DNA from: Serpula lacrymans var. lacrymans S7.9
Lineage: Eukaryota > Basidiomycota > Agaricomycetes > Boletales > Serpulaceae
Reading direction: 5' to 3'
DNA length: 64,000 nt
NCBI RefSeq assembly: GCF_000218685.1
Contig: NW_006763306.1
Location: forward strand, 644,812-708,811
Shown: positions 1 through 10,919 of the stretch, in pieces
Position numbering within the stretch: position 1 is the stretch's first letter
Layout of the letters: every line of letters begins with the position of its first letter
Notes under the pieces: model-generated
Databases searched by the model: none
What the model was told of the DNA's origin: nothing
What the model saw: only the letters and a program-made list of their open reading frames with translations
Made by a program: the position numbers and the translations under genes

Positions 1-236
1 TCACAGGAGCTGGTTTCCGATGGCATCCCTTCACTTTTCTCAAGATTATTCGCAACATTTATCTTCCTCTGGCTTTCATGACATGCATTAGGAGGGAATA
101 TGGACCATATCCCTCTATGAAGGTTGAAATGACCTAAAGGGCGTAATTCGAACTACAGGTATCATGCGTACAAGCATGATTTTAGCCCTCTGAAAGGGCT
201 AAAGGCGACGAAGATACTGTCCATTTGGCGAGCAAG

Positions 237-1014
237 TTACCCAGGTACAACGATCTCTTCTACCCAATCCTTATATTCTCTCCTGAACTTCGTTCGTTGA
301 GCCGGTTGAGGGGTGGACTCGAATAGGTCCACATAATCTGGGTCAATTATCACCAGCGCACATCTTTCAAATGCAATCGCAATATTCTTCTTGTCCTCTT
401 CGGTTTCAGCATCATCGAAATTGGGTAAATCATGTGGCCACTTCTTCATCTCATCGTACCCTCCTTCCAATTTGGTCCCAGGAATTGGTCTCACAAAATT
501 CGCTCTCGTGAATGTTTCCAAGCCATTGAATACCTCGAGACGAAAAGCTTCCCAATCAAAGTTCTCATCTTTTAAAGCTTGTAACGCAGGGCCTCTGGTG
601 CTCGGGAATTGCGAGTGAAGTGGGTGAGATGGGTGAGGCATGACGGCCACTAGTCCCCTGATTCGGTACTGCTCCAATATGTCTAGAAACCAGAAGATAG
701 ATTCGCTTTCTGCATTGCTTGTGATTTGGTCGATTTTGGGTGATCGTACATCTGCTGTGCAGACGATCAGGGGAAGGGAAGAGGCTTTTTTCGGCACGAG
801 GAATTGTCTAAGGGTGATAGAACGATTACGAGGGCTGCCGTCTTCAATGGTTGCAAAACTGAATACTAGGTGCCATAGGCACATGTGAGCTCATTTTCTG
901 CACAAGATACTTAGGAGTTGACTAACCTTTGTTATTTGTCTTTTCTATAGCGTTTTCGAGGGAATCTTTCCACCGCGGTTCAGTGGACTCAAGCGACTTT
1001 GACGCGTTTTCCAT
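237..1014 (-). CDS. Alr4036-type pyridoxamine 5'-phosphate oxidase-like FMN-binding protein
   Basis: Two exons, 1014-927 and 865-237, with an intron at 926-866 (GTTAGT donor, TAG acceptor). The splice joins a PRWKDSLENAIEKTN segment to VFSFATIEDGSPRNRSITLRQF. These two pieces are the hallmark N-terminus of the Alr4036 branch of the PNPOx-like split-barrel family (PRWK, then LATV-DG-PRNRT-V-R). They are followed by TADVRSPKIDQI and a WFxxxxEQYRIRG segment. In this family the domain binds FMN; the substrate is generally unknown. I chose the ATG just upstream of PRWK; an in-frame ATG at 1092 is an alternative. The short C-terminal part ending in WVEEIVVPG looks complete. The gene lies in tandem with the next minus-strand gene. 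Confidence 0.8.
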
Positions 1015-1284
1015 CGATGCCTCTGATGATATTTGACCCGATGAGGTAGATCTGAACCACGAAATTGCAGACTGGACAATTGTTGTGTTCATCTGTGGTA
1101 CAGGATTCTTGGCGACTAGATCATAAAATGGGAAACAATGATAGTGTATTATATATACAATACCCTTCGGCTCCCTTGTTCGGTTCGTCGTGGGTGGTAC
1201 ATTACGTATGGGTTGAAGAACCCTAATGCGCATATTATCGTGCAAATTACGATGTAATCTAGCGGACAAAAACAACCGGCTGTA

Positions 1285-2225
1285 TCACTGGACGACGCTA
1301 TAAGCAGGTAACTCATCATCTGCGCTCCCAGAAGACCCAGTCAAGCGTCCAACATGTCCTTCGACTCTCCATTGCCACTCATTCGCCTCCTTCCACCGAA
1401 ACACATCACCACCAAAATTCACCTCAAACTCGTTGCGACCCTCTACACCGATAGCGGCGTAAACATCGTGACGATGTCTGGGAAGATATACCCCAGTAAA
1501 AGCGGGAGGTAGTCGGTAACCGTTATACGTGAAGAATATACTGCTGGTGGAGAATTCGTAGCCACACCCGATGGTGTCTCCAGATACGATGCGACTGAGT
1601 GCGTCAGTGTAGTCTCTTCCTCCGTCGGGGTCTTCGAAGAATTTACGAAGGTCGTCGAGATGTAAGCCCGCGCTTAGTCTGTTCCATCCTGGAAGTCTCC
1701 AAGAGGGATAAGGTCGGCAGGAGGTACCTATCATAATCCACTAGTTTAATTCATGAAGTGATCAATGAGCGTATGCTTCTTACCGACAGCTATGATCCCG
1801 TCCATCCTATTAATCTTTATTTCGTAGTACATACCCGTCTTGCCTTGAATGTCATATAGACCTGCCATCAAAGGCAGATCGCTCAACAGACATGTGTCCT
1901 GACAAGCAGTGTCTGTGACCACCCTGACCACTCCCGGTCCTCCCTTGCTATCGTTCTGTACCCGCCCAGCGAAACGTGATCTAGGCGGGGTAACGATGCC
2001 CCAGGCTCTGCAACCCTCAGCTGCGATTCTGTCAACGACATCTGAGGGGAGCAGTCTCGGGGCTTCTGGAGGATTGTTTGCGCAGAATTTCTCTGCTGCT
2101 GTGTATTCGTCGTCCGTAGCTTCGTGCAAGAGACCGAAAACATGAGATGTTTCTGGTGCAGGCGCCCATTGAGGAGGTGGAATTGCGTGAGCGGCTTGTT
2201 TGCCTTTGCGTTGGAACCAGGACAT
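1285..2225 (-). CDS. SPRY-domain protein (Ear1/Ssh4-like SPRY)
   Basis: Exons 2225-1784 and 1727-1285, intron 1783-1728. The splice restores AVG|TSCRPYPSWRLPGW, the core SPRY signature in which an (A/V)GxxxRPYPxxRxPGW block follows a YYEIKI strand. It continues with a GCGYEF-IFFTYNG strand pair and a YAAIGV-FEVNFGG end. These strands resemble the SPRY domain of yeast Ear1/Ssh4, adaptors that bring Rsp5 ubiquitin ligase to membrane cargo. The yeast proteins carry an N-terminal membrane anchor, and none is visible here, so this may be a soluble relative or lack an unrecognised first exon. The C-terminus has an LPAYS segment before the stop, which resembles a PPxY-like motif but is not a canonical one. 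It is divergent from RPC11, with 238 bp between the starts. Confidence 0.75.
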
Positions 2226-2463
2226 GATACAATAATTAGAAAAAGATGAAAGACAATAGACAGAGAGTTATTTGTATTCCATGGCGACTTGAAGACTGAG
2301 AATTCTGACCTTGTGGTCACTGTCTCAAGGCAATGTATGGCTGTGATTTGGGACGCAAGCAGTTTTCTTCTTTTGGGACCGTCCAGCTGCAACTCGCCCC
2401 GCCAGTTCTTTATGACATTTTCTGATCCCAAAGTCCTTTCCAACAGAACATTCTAAAGCCAAA

Positions 2464-3042
2464 ATGCTGTTCTGTCCAACCTGTGCAAATCTGCTCGTCA
2501 TTTCTGCAGAAACTGGATACAACAAATGGGCATGCAATAGCTGTCCTTATGAATTTCCCATTTCGAAACAGGTACGCTGAGAGCGTGAAGGCTTAGGGTG
2601 GAAGATATGATAGAAGGTCAACGGAATTTCTGATTTGTTTTTATTTCTGGAAATGTGCCTGTAGATGACATCTAGGACGAAGTTGAAACAAAAAGAGGTG
2701 GACGACGTCTTGGGAGGCGATGAGATGTGGAAGCATGCAGATTCTACAGCAGGTGGGTCACATAAGCTTCAGATTCGTTTTGCAAGTAAAATTTAAGCTT
2801 GTGCTTGACCAGCCGATTGCGATAAGTGCAATCACGGCCGAGCATACTTTTATCAGTTGCAGATTAGGTCTGCTGATGAACCCATGACAACTTGTGAGTC
2901 TGCTACTTTTATATTTTCCCTATGTACGCTTCTAAAGATTTCTCGTGTAGTTTACCGGTAAGGCATTCCCGTCGATTATATCCATTTCTCTTAGTATCTT
3001 TGCAGTTGCGCTGGCTGTGGATATCGTTGGAGAGAGAACTAG
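2464..3042 (+). CDS. RPC11: DNA-directed RNA polymerase III subunit RPC10/RPC11 (POLR3K homologue)
   Basis: Five exons: 2464-2571, 2665-2752, 2813-2893, 2951-2957 and 3006-3042, giving 106 residues, the usual family size. The N-terminal zinc ribbon (CPTC...CNSCPY) is followed by the conserved KEVDDVLGG linker. The C-terminal TFIIS-like ribbon reads CDKCNHGRAYFYQLQ, then RSADEPMTTFYRCAGCGYRW. The RSADEPMTTF hairpin carries the acidic pair needed for RNA cleavage in TFIIS-type ribbons. In Pol III this subunit provides intrinsic RNA cleavage and supports termination and reinitiation. Exon 4 is only TTTACCG (7 nt); without it the codons for F-Y-R are lost and the frame breaks, so the micro-exon is strongly supported. 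Confidence 0.93.
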
Positions 3043-3511
3043 TTTCAGATGCCCTAAGGACTTCAGGAGCAAGCAGTATCACCATCTGTGAGCCATGTTC
3101 AATACTTCTTCGCGACGCGGTATTGACGCATCTCCAGCATATGAGTACTCCAGATATTTATCCCTACCTCTAGGCTTCGATGAAGGCGATAGCACAAGTG
3201 CATCGAATCGACGCTCACCTCAAAAAGCACCCTTCGTGAGATCTCACTCGTGACTGATACCGTGCAAAGAAAGAAGGGACAGGTCTTGGATTACTCTAGG
3301 TAGTGAAATAAATACCATACTGCCAATTCTGTAACTCGAGTGCTTTTGACACTCCAAGTTGAGGTCCTTTTGGCTGCAACGTACACGATTTAAAAGTAGT
3401 AGAGCTCGCTTTTAGCCAGATTACATCCGGGTATATTCTATATATTCCATTGTGGGGGGCATCGCCGCCTAGGATCACGACTTATGAGGACGCAGAAACA
3501 CCTCGAGAGCC
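3043..3511. other. intergenic, RPC11 to GDA1 (convergent 3' ends)
   Basis: The two genes converge here, so the stretch should hold their 3' UTRs. Short open frames occur, but none has a recognisable motif or exon-like structure. Confidence 0.5.
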
Positions 3512-5305
3512 TCACACACGACACTTCAACTCGCCACCGACCATAGCAATCGTCGCGCCGAGACACCATCCCAGCTCGGTGCCATCGATCTGCTTGCCCA
3601 ATGCAACTTCGCGAGTATCTCCAAACTCATATCCCAACTTCAACAACGCATGCATAAACGTGAGATCGAGACACCACTCTGGGCGTCCATCCAGCTCGTC
3701 CATCGCCTCACTGTTGTCTCCCCATCGTTTCTCCCATGCTGTGCGTCCACGACAGACATCTGTTGCGATGTTTGCGATTGTGGATACGGTGAGCGGCGAC
3801 TGAGATTGCAATTGCGGGGATATGAGGGGGGTGATGCGATCATAGAAGTAGGATAAAAGGAGAACCTTCCCAGAGGGGAAGGTATCTAGCAATGAAGGCT
3901 GATAGACACCGTCAAATGAGCAAGGTTTGAGCTCACAAACACTGTGGCCAATAGATAAGTTCACCATACCGAGAAAGAAAAGAGCAGAGAAGACATACGC
4001 ATCCTTCGCCATCACCAGCTCCAACACCCGATTACAGGCGTCAAAGCTCCCAATATCTCCACCAGTCATCAAGACGCTCTTGCTCTCCTCCGAACCATCT
4101 TCGATATCCACGACCTTTTGCGTACCCTGTGCCAGACATGGATTACCCACCGCAACAGGTTCTGTACCCGTACGCCCTGTACGTAGAGTCGACATGAAAT
4201 CTACGACACGATGTACGCTCGCTCTCGCGCGCATGAGACCATAGCCCAGATAAGAGTGCTGGTACAGCACCCTCGTCTGCCCACCAAACTTCAAGTCATA
4301 CTTGTGCTCACCCTCCTCAAGAGCGACATCCGGAAGACCGTCGTCAAACTGAGGCTCAAACACAATCTGCGTAGACGCTCCACCCAAATCCAGTACAGCA
4401 TACGTTGGCGTGCCGGGAGCAGTGTCCGCCCGGATAGTGTCGAGCAGGTAATTCGCCGTAATCCACGCGTAGACGCCCTCGTCTTTGCCGTCCATGATGA
4501 CAACGGCATCAGTGTCTGGTAGTGGGAAAGGGTATGTGTCAACGAGCCGTTGGCGTACAGCATCTAGGATGGCCGTGCTTCGCTCAGTGCCCAACAATCT
4601 CAGGCCAGCGGTCGCCTTTACCGCGACCGGCGTACAGCTCCTGAGTTGCTCCGGTACAACATGCAGCGCCTCATCAAGCAGGACATCAAGGCTCTTAGCG
4701 GCAGCTTCTGGGTGACCTTTGTAGTCGTCTGATGAGAGACCAGGCTGTGTCATCTTGAATACCTCGTACTCGTAAGATGGAGACGAGCCGCAGTTGTTGA
4801 ATTTGTAAATGTGAATCCTTGAACCGGTAGAGCCAGCGTCTATCATAAGCGCATACTGAACAATGGGAGAGCCAGCCTTGAATGGGGTGGTGCAGTGAAC
4901 GGTTTTCAGCGGGTCAGGATCAGTGGCAGGGGACGTTGGGCGTGTCGACGGTTCCAAAGGTTCTGTGACTGTGACTGGGTCTTGAGTAGGTTCAGAAGGC
5001 TTGCCTGTTGCTTCAGGTATGACAGGCTGCGGTGGTACATAGACATCCTCGAGTCCTGGTGTTGGCAGCTCTGCCACGACCACACGTTAGACATTTCCCA
5101 GAGCCAAAAACGTCGTAAACGATATCACAATAAACTGTTACACACCTGGAACATCTACTCTTGGACCAAAAAAGTAGACAAGCCCTATAAGCACAGCAGT
5201 GCCAATAGCCAGCTTCTTCCATGCGAATTTTCTGTTCATCCTGCTGGGACCTAATCCGCCTTCCAAGCGCTCGTAGTTGCCGCTTCTAGGCGATATGGGG
5301 TACAT
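3512..5305 (-). CDS. GDA1: Golgi guanosine/nucleoside diphosphatase, GDA1/CD39 family
   Basis: Exons 5305-5146 and 5070-3512 join in frame (VDVP|ELPTPGLED) to give 572 residues. The protein starts with a short basic cytosolic tail (MNRKFAWKK), then one hydrophobic segment near residues 33-47, so it is a type II membrane protein with a Pro/Thr-rich stem. All apyrase conserved regions are readable: ACR1 DAGSTGSRIHIYKF, ACR2 VKATAGLRLLG, ACR3 GKDEGVYAWITANYLL and ACR4 LDLGGASTQIVFEP. In yeast Gda1 hydrolyses the GDP left by lumenal mannosylation, and the resulting GMP is exchanged for GDP-mannose. The start chosen is the first ATG in frame with the membrane segment. Confidence 0.93.
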
Positions 5306-5962
5306 TTTCCGTGCACGAACCTCGCCTCTGAGGTCGATAGAGGTCGAACGCGCAGGACGATGGTGGCTGAGAATGGCTGCTGATGTAAATTTGGGAGTTT
5401 TCTAGACACGAGGAAACTGTGGCAGGAGAAGAGTGGAACAACGCCACAATGGCTCTTTTCTCATCAGCTCTAAGCTGGCGCCTACAATAATAATACTGTG
5501 CTTTGACTACCACCGCATTATCACTCCATGTTCACTTCAGTTAAATATCAAAATACTTTTATAAAGTAGCCAAAATGATCACATTTTAAACATTGGACGA
5601 GACAGGGTCATGGTACTTAAGGCATAATAGAAAGCGCGATAGACTTGAAAAGAAAGAATGCAGTAATAAAGAGGACCCAGGAATATCGAAACATCAGACG
5701 GGAATACTAAGGGAAGATGTCAAAAAAGGGGATAGAAAGTGGTGGTCAGGGACAGGGGATACGACGATACTCCTAGCCAGTGGTTAGGGAATGATGGTGA
5801 ATATAAGTATACACGGAGCATCGAAGGGGGCAGCCAAAGAAGAAGAAAAGGGGATGGGGATGGGGATAGGGGAAGTCGGCTATGACTATTATGCATTTGT
5901 CCAAGCGGGGAGATGGGTATAACAAGCAACACAACAGCGACGAGGAGACGAGGAGAAACGCT
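5306..5962. other. intergenic: GDA1 promoter side and bZIP 3' side
   Basis: Both flanking genes are on the minus strand. This holds the GDA1 upstream region and the bZIP 3' region. I see no further gene; a purine-rich run lies near 5825-5870. Confidence 0.5.
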
Positions 5963-7639
5963 TTAGATATCAGGGAAAGGAGGGCATTCAATGTTATGGC
6001 TACGAAGCAGCGCCTGACATGTCAACGCCCGCGATTTCCAGACCTCGCTCTCGCGTTTGTACTGTTCAACATTATCTTCCAACTCCCTCTGGTACTCTAG
6101 CTTGCGCTTGCGGCTCCGTCGCGCTGCAATGGTATTCTGGCGTCGCTTCGCCTCAATCTGCTCTTGCTCGGTCATGGAGGAATTGATGACAACATCTTCG
6201 TTCAGTTGATCTTCCTCGTCTCCAAAAGCCTGTGACCGAGCACGCTTGCGAGCAAAGATGGCAGGAACCTCTTTCCGCGACGTCACCGATGGTGTGACGT
6301 ACTTGCGAGGCTGAGTGGGAGCATCGATAGGAACAAGAGCAGCGGGCGTGATGTTGCGCCGAGTACCAGTCGGAGCGGTCGTTCTACGCTTCGAAGTAGA
6401 TGGCATCGCTACGTTAGAGTATTGCGGCGAGGACTCAGCCGACGAATTATCGAGGAATGGTGTTGCGGGGGATATGGAGTACATCTCATCCAGGTTAGGA
6501 GGAAGTACGGGAGGAGCAGAAAATTCATTCCGAGGCTTCGGCTCCGCAAATAGGGAGTCATAATTGCCATCATCGAAGAAATAGTCATTTCCAAACGAAT
6601 GGAAGTCACCCAAGAAAGGACTTGTCAGGATATCAGCACCGATATCGGCAGATCCCATGGCGGGCGTAGTCAGCATCTCATCGTCCAAGGGCGAGTCGAT
6701 AAGAGGCGACGTCAGATACTCCGAACCAAAGTCATTTGACATTTGTAGTTCGGGCGTAGCTGTGCGGCGGCACCGCATTAGCATTGCTGTATAGCATCGC
6801 ACCACTAGTGACTCACCTTTCAGAACTTCCATAAGAGTCTGAATGGTCTCCGCATCAGACATTTGCGGAGTAGCCATAGGCTGCGCCGAGTCACCAGAGG
6901 AAACATCGGTCGCAGCATGGTCGTCGGGTTTTTGAGACAACATAGTCAAATAGTTCGAGCAAAGGTTTACAAAATCAGGTTCTGGTGGTTGTGTATTAGC
7001 TGAGATATCTCCGTGTGCTGGTGGTCTACGGGGAGTTGTACGAGGTGCTGGAGGCAGAGACTGGGGTATGCCATAGTGGGCAGCAAGATCCGAAAAGTTA
7101 TTGAAGACCTGGTTGAACGTCTGAGGACGTGCAGAGTTACTGTTTATCGCGACATGGCGAGTTGTAGAGAAACTTGAAAGTTGGGAACTTCCAAGGGGAG
7201 ACGAAGAGTTGACATTTTGAGTTGGGTGGAAAGATTGACCAGGAGAGTGCGGGTGAGGCGGACGATTTACAGGTAGCGGACGGTCGGGAACATGTTGAAA
7301 GTTGTATTGTGTGTATGGGTTAAAAATGGCGGAGTGAGGAAGCGTGTTTGCGACTAGCGATGGATATTCCGGCAACGCTTGAGGAGGCCGGGGGATTTGT
7401 CTGTAACCAAGTGATGGCAGGGTCGTCAGTTCTCGGTTCACATCAAGGTTTTTACAATCGCCTCGATGGGCCAGCGACAATGCACGATGACTGTGTGAAC
7501 GATACTGAGAATGATAACTGGACTGCCGTACCGCCGAAGTCTGTGATTGCATTTGCCCATATGGCGAAGCACGAGACGATTCGGCCGACATTATTGTCGA
7601 AGGTGTATTATCGCAGTCAGATACAAAAGCCACGCGCAT
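5963..7639 (-). CDS. bZIP transcription factor, Gcn4/CpcA-like
   Basis: The C-terminus carries a basic region with N-TIAARRSRKRK followed by a leucine-zipper-like coil (LEYQRELEDNVEQYKRE...). The basic core NxxAARRSRxRK matches the Gcn4/CpcA type, which activates amino-acid biosynthesis genes. The long middle is Ser/Pro/Gln-rich and has acidic aromatic patches (FFDDGNYDSLF, DFHSFGNDYFF) that look like activation domains. A likely intron at 6816-6760 (GTGAGT...CACAG, 57 nt) contains no stop and keeps frame. The start is uncertain: ATG at 7639, or ATG at 7591 (MSAESSRASPYGQ). The frame is open further upstream without an ATG, so an additional 5' exon is possible. No upstream ORF with ATG was seen in the 150 nt before the first ATG. 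Confidence 0.82.
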   Translation of the reverse strand: MRVAFVSDCDNTPSTIMSAESSRASPYGQMQSQTSAVRQSSYHSQYRSHSHRALSLAHRGDCKNLDVNRELTTLPSLGYRQIPRPPQALPEYPSLVANTLPHSAIFNPYTQYNFQHVPDRPLPVNRPPHPHSPGQSFHPTQNVNSSSPLGSSQLSSFSTTRHVAINSNSARPQTFNQVFNNFSDLAAHYGIPQSLPPAPRTTPRRPPAHGDISANTQPPEPDFVNLCSNYLTMLSQKPDDHAATDVSSGDSAQPMATPQMSDAETIQTLMEVLKGESLVVRCYTAMLMRCRRTATPELQMSNDFGSEYLTSPLIDSPLDDEMLTTPAMGSADIGADILTSPFLGDFHSFGNDYFFDDGNYDSLFAEPKPRNEFSAPPVLPPNLDEMYSISPATPFLDNSSAESSPQYSNVAMPSTSKRRTTAPTGTRRNITPAALVPIDAPTQPRKYVTPSVTSRKEVPAIFARKRARSQAFGDEEDQLNEDVVINSSMTEQEQIEAKRRQNTIAARRSRKRKLEYQRELEDNVEQYKRESEVWKSRALTCQALLRSHNIECPPFPDI

Positions 7640-10600
7640 TCGGAACCGCGAGAGCACACTTATCGAACGTGATCGACAGATAATGGGTGCGCAGGCGATG
7701 CCGAGCAGACAAAAAAGGGCACGTAGGCCAATAGATATGATTTCAGAGAAATGAAAATGACTTGACTCACGGATGGAGGATGAATCGCCAACGGTCAACT
7801 CGTGGACGATGACTGGGCTACTCTAAGGTGCCAATCTGGTGGTGGTTAGGGGGGAAAATGCTCAGCACGATTTGTGACTCGGTCTAGCTTATAAGGCCAG
7901 TTTTCACAGCATTTCAAGCTCAGAACCGCCAATGTCCACTAATCCGGAAAAAAGGCACTGCAGGCGCTTACATCAACCGCTGACCAATAATATCCTTCCA
8001 CTGCATATTTTTCGAAATTCGTTTACAAAAATTCGTTGACATGCACAGGAATTCACAATACAGAACAGTGCATTCGAATGGTAGCTGGTCTGTCGATACA
8101 CGGCCAGCCTTGGGCGGACAAGTACAGCGTAGCCCAAGGCACATGGAGAGGTAGCCAATGCCGGCAGTCGCGTTCTCCCATTACGTGAGACTCAGCGAAA
8201 CTGGAAAATAATTGAATCTCTAATAGCCATCGGGGCGCTGAATGATGGGTTCCACATGAGTGCACAAACTGGGCGACGGGTTTGGCCTGTAAAGTCAATG
8301 CAAAGTCTTTTCCCAGCTGCGACGACAGCGCATTACCCCACGCAAGGAGCGGACTCTCCTCCCTCTGAGGGGTAGCAAAGTGGGAAACAGGCGCTGCGAT
8401 GCACAGCACGTAGCCAACGGCTACGGAGCACGGGACGTGGATGTCTGTAACAAAAGACTGTGCACCTGTCCGCTGTATCCAATCAAATCACAGAAATTTA
8501 GACGCTCTCCATCTATCAGTGACATGTCGGCAAGCAATCATGCGGTCAGCGACGCCCGCAGTGGGGAAAACTGCGCGGCAGTGCGACTGGTCCTACGAAA
8601 ATACCCGCTGAGATAACGTCGTGGTCGTTTTGCATGGTTGCATTTTAATTTCCAAACTGTAGTGTGACCGCAGATGCGGGCGGTAGCACAAATTGCTCCG
8701 CATTTGATCTAGAACAATATTTGAAGATCCATCGGTCCATTTGGGAGCTGCTGAGTAACTGAGTTCATTTGAGACCATGCTATAGTCGGCTCTCTTGAAT
8801 TAAAAAGCCAATGCACTGCGCCGCAACATGTAGTCGCTGTTGTACGTGAAAATGAGCCCAGCATATTGATATGTGAAGGAACGCGATATGATTGCGATAG
8901 TCTTGAGCGCTAGAGCAGACGTTACGCATTCCCGCGAGCTGATAGAAACCTACGACAGTTCCCTGGTAGGACACGTGCGTAGCAACCACCCCTCGGTACC
9001 GCCGAGTTATCCCAGCGGAGGACAGCCGGGCCGGCAATAGGATGAAAACGCAACTCCTCGAGCCATTGTCACAAATTGATTCGACCACTCGCTTACCATC
9101 GGCGTTAAAAGCAGGGTACAGGAACCGACGAGCCGCAGAGATGGCGAGAACCTCATCGGTCCTACAACGCTATAGTGACTCTGAGGCGCCATATTCAATG
9201 GACATGATATGGATCTGTGTCTTCCGTCCCGCACTGTGCGAAATAATCAGCGCTTGATAAGTCGGTAAGAACCAATGACCGACCACTGTTTCGAAAACCT
9301 TTCCTGAACTTCTCCTACCACTCCCAGTAGTATAGCTCAACTGTAAATGGTTGATGCTTGTCCATGGCTGAAATCACACGTGCCCAGCGGCTACCACATA
9401 GACACCAAGCGGTGTTCTTAGATACAAAGGTACACGCCCAAGTTGCCAGTTGCACCGAAACACCACGAACAAAGCGGATGTTCTCGAGTAGACGAGGCGT
9501 CAAAACCGAGGAGGTAGTGTACTTGCCGCGAAGGAAAGGGAGGAGGCACCAAGATGACGATATGCCGTAAATTACGCTTGATCTCCCCATCAGAATATTG
9601 TATCTTTAGTTCCTCGAGAATCGCGGATAAGACTTTCCTCCGAGCCGATCGAACAATGCATGCAACGAATGGGATGAAAGAATTTCCGATGGTCAGTCGT
9701 CGTCGAATGGAGATACACAATGTGCTGCTATACTAGAATGGGTTAAGTTCCGTGTTGAAGAAACCTAAGCCATCTCCGTCTTTTTTGAGCTGGTGTTCTG
9801 TTAGTCTAACCTGATCCCCCTTTCGCCTGTGCATCAACACAGCAATCTTCTTACGCAGATGTCTGCAGCGTTTCCTTCAAGTGCAATTCAGTTCGGATTG
9901 AAAGATAAAAAGAACAAACTTGACCTGCAATGAAGATAGGAAGTACACTCCTTGCTATAATCATCGTCATGTGTAAAACCCCATTGCTGAAGCTATGATG
10001 AGCATCGCTACCAGGGTTTCGCGTTTAGCAGGAATACTCAAGAAAACTCGTCGAGCGTAGAACAGTGGGTGGTGCTCGGGGTAAATAAAGCTTATAGGGT
10101 CATTCGGATATTTGAATGAGTATTCCGCCTAAACTATGAGTGTTAGTAGCGTCAACAGTCCAAACTAGCAAGCTCACCATAGATGCATCAGTCGTTAGTG
10201 CTTAGTAAGGCACTATGAATGGTATGAAAAGTAGTTGAGTTTTCACCTTGCTCGTCATTCGTTTTTTCGAGTTAACTACCAAACTTGAAACCGGACAACG
10301 AGTTCAACTGGCCCTCAAACTCATTGTTCGGTTTCAAATTCAGATGGTGATCGCGACTCGATCAAAATCCTTGAAGCATGATGCCCCAGGCAATCAGAAA
10401 AAACGACGTGATTAGAACAGGGTAAATGAGCGACGAATGGTAGTCAGACGGTACTGGAAACTTCACGTTCTGCATTTATCGCTTTGTAAGTGCAGATTTA
10501 AACATACCTATCCCGAGCAAGGCGAATGGGGATGTGGAAGAACAAAAATCCAAGCTGTCAGCATTTCAGAAACTTCGGGCAGCAACGTGTACGTGAATTC

Positions 10601-10915
10601 ATCATAGAATCTTATCCAGCTGATGCGATGCATGAATCAGCATGATGGGCTGTACGTGAAGGAAGTACCGGCATCGCCACTTTACGACATGAACAAGAAA
10701 ACAAGTTGACTCACGTCCACAATTTAATTTATCTACTTACTATTGCGAGAAAATACCAAAGCCTCAGCTCAATAAGCAGTTCCCATATCACTTCGTACAC
10801 TGGAGTCTGGAAGAGCAAAGAACTTGAAAGTAGAGTACGTTGAAAGGGTGCGATGACTCGGATGTGGTACTCTAACCTGTATGAGGTCACGTGTATAAGT
10901 CTTGGCAAAAACAAT
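7640..10915. other. 3.3-kb stretch with no recognisable gene
   Basis: Only short scattered frames (the largest about 118 codons, minus strand near 8053-8409) without motifs or a credible exon series. It holds the bZIP promoter near 7.7-7.9 kb. Non-coding transcripts or decayed sequence are possible, but nothing specific can be claimed. Confidence 0.4.
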
Positions 10916-10919
10916 GGTC

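Noticed and set aside
7640..7798. Upstream extension of the bZIP protein
   Set aside because: The frame is open but has no ATG, and the translation is unlike the rest; a separate 5' exon is possible but not shown.
7640..7900. Gcn4-style upstream ORFs before the bZIP gene
   Set aside because: No ATG found in the leader examined, so translational control of that type is not supported here.
8053..8409. 118-codon minus-strand open frame in the gene-free region
   Set aside because: No recognisable motif, no splice partners, and amino-acid composition like random sequence.
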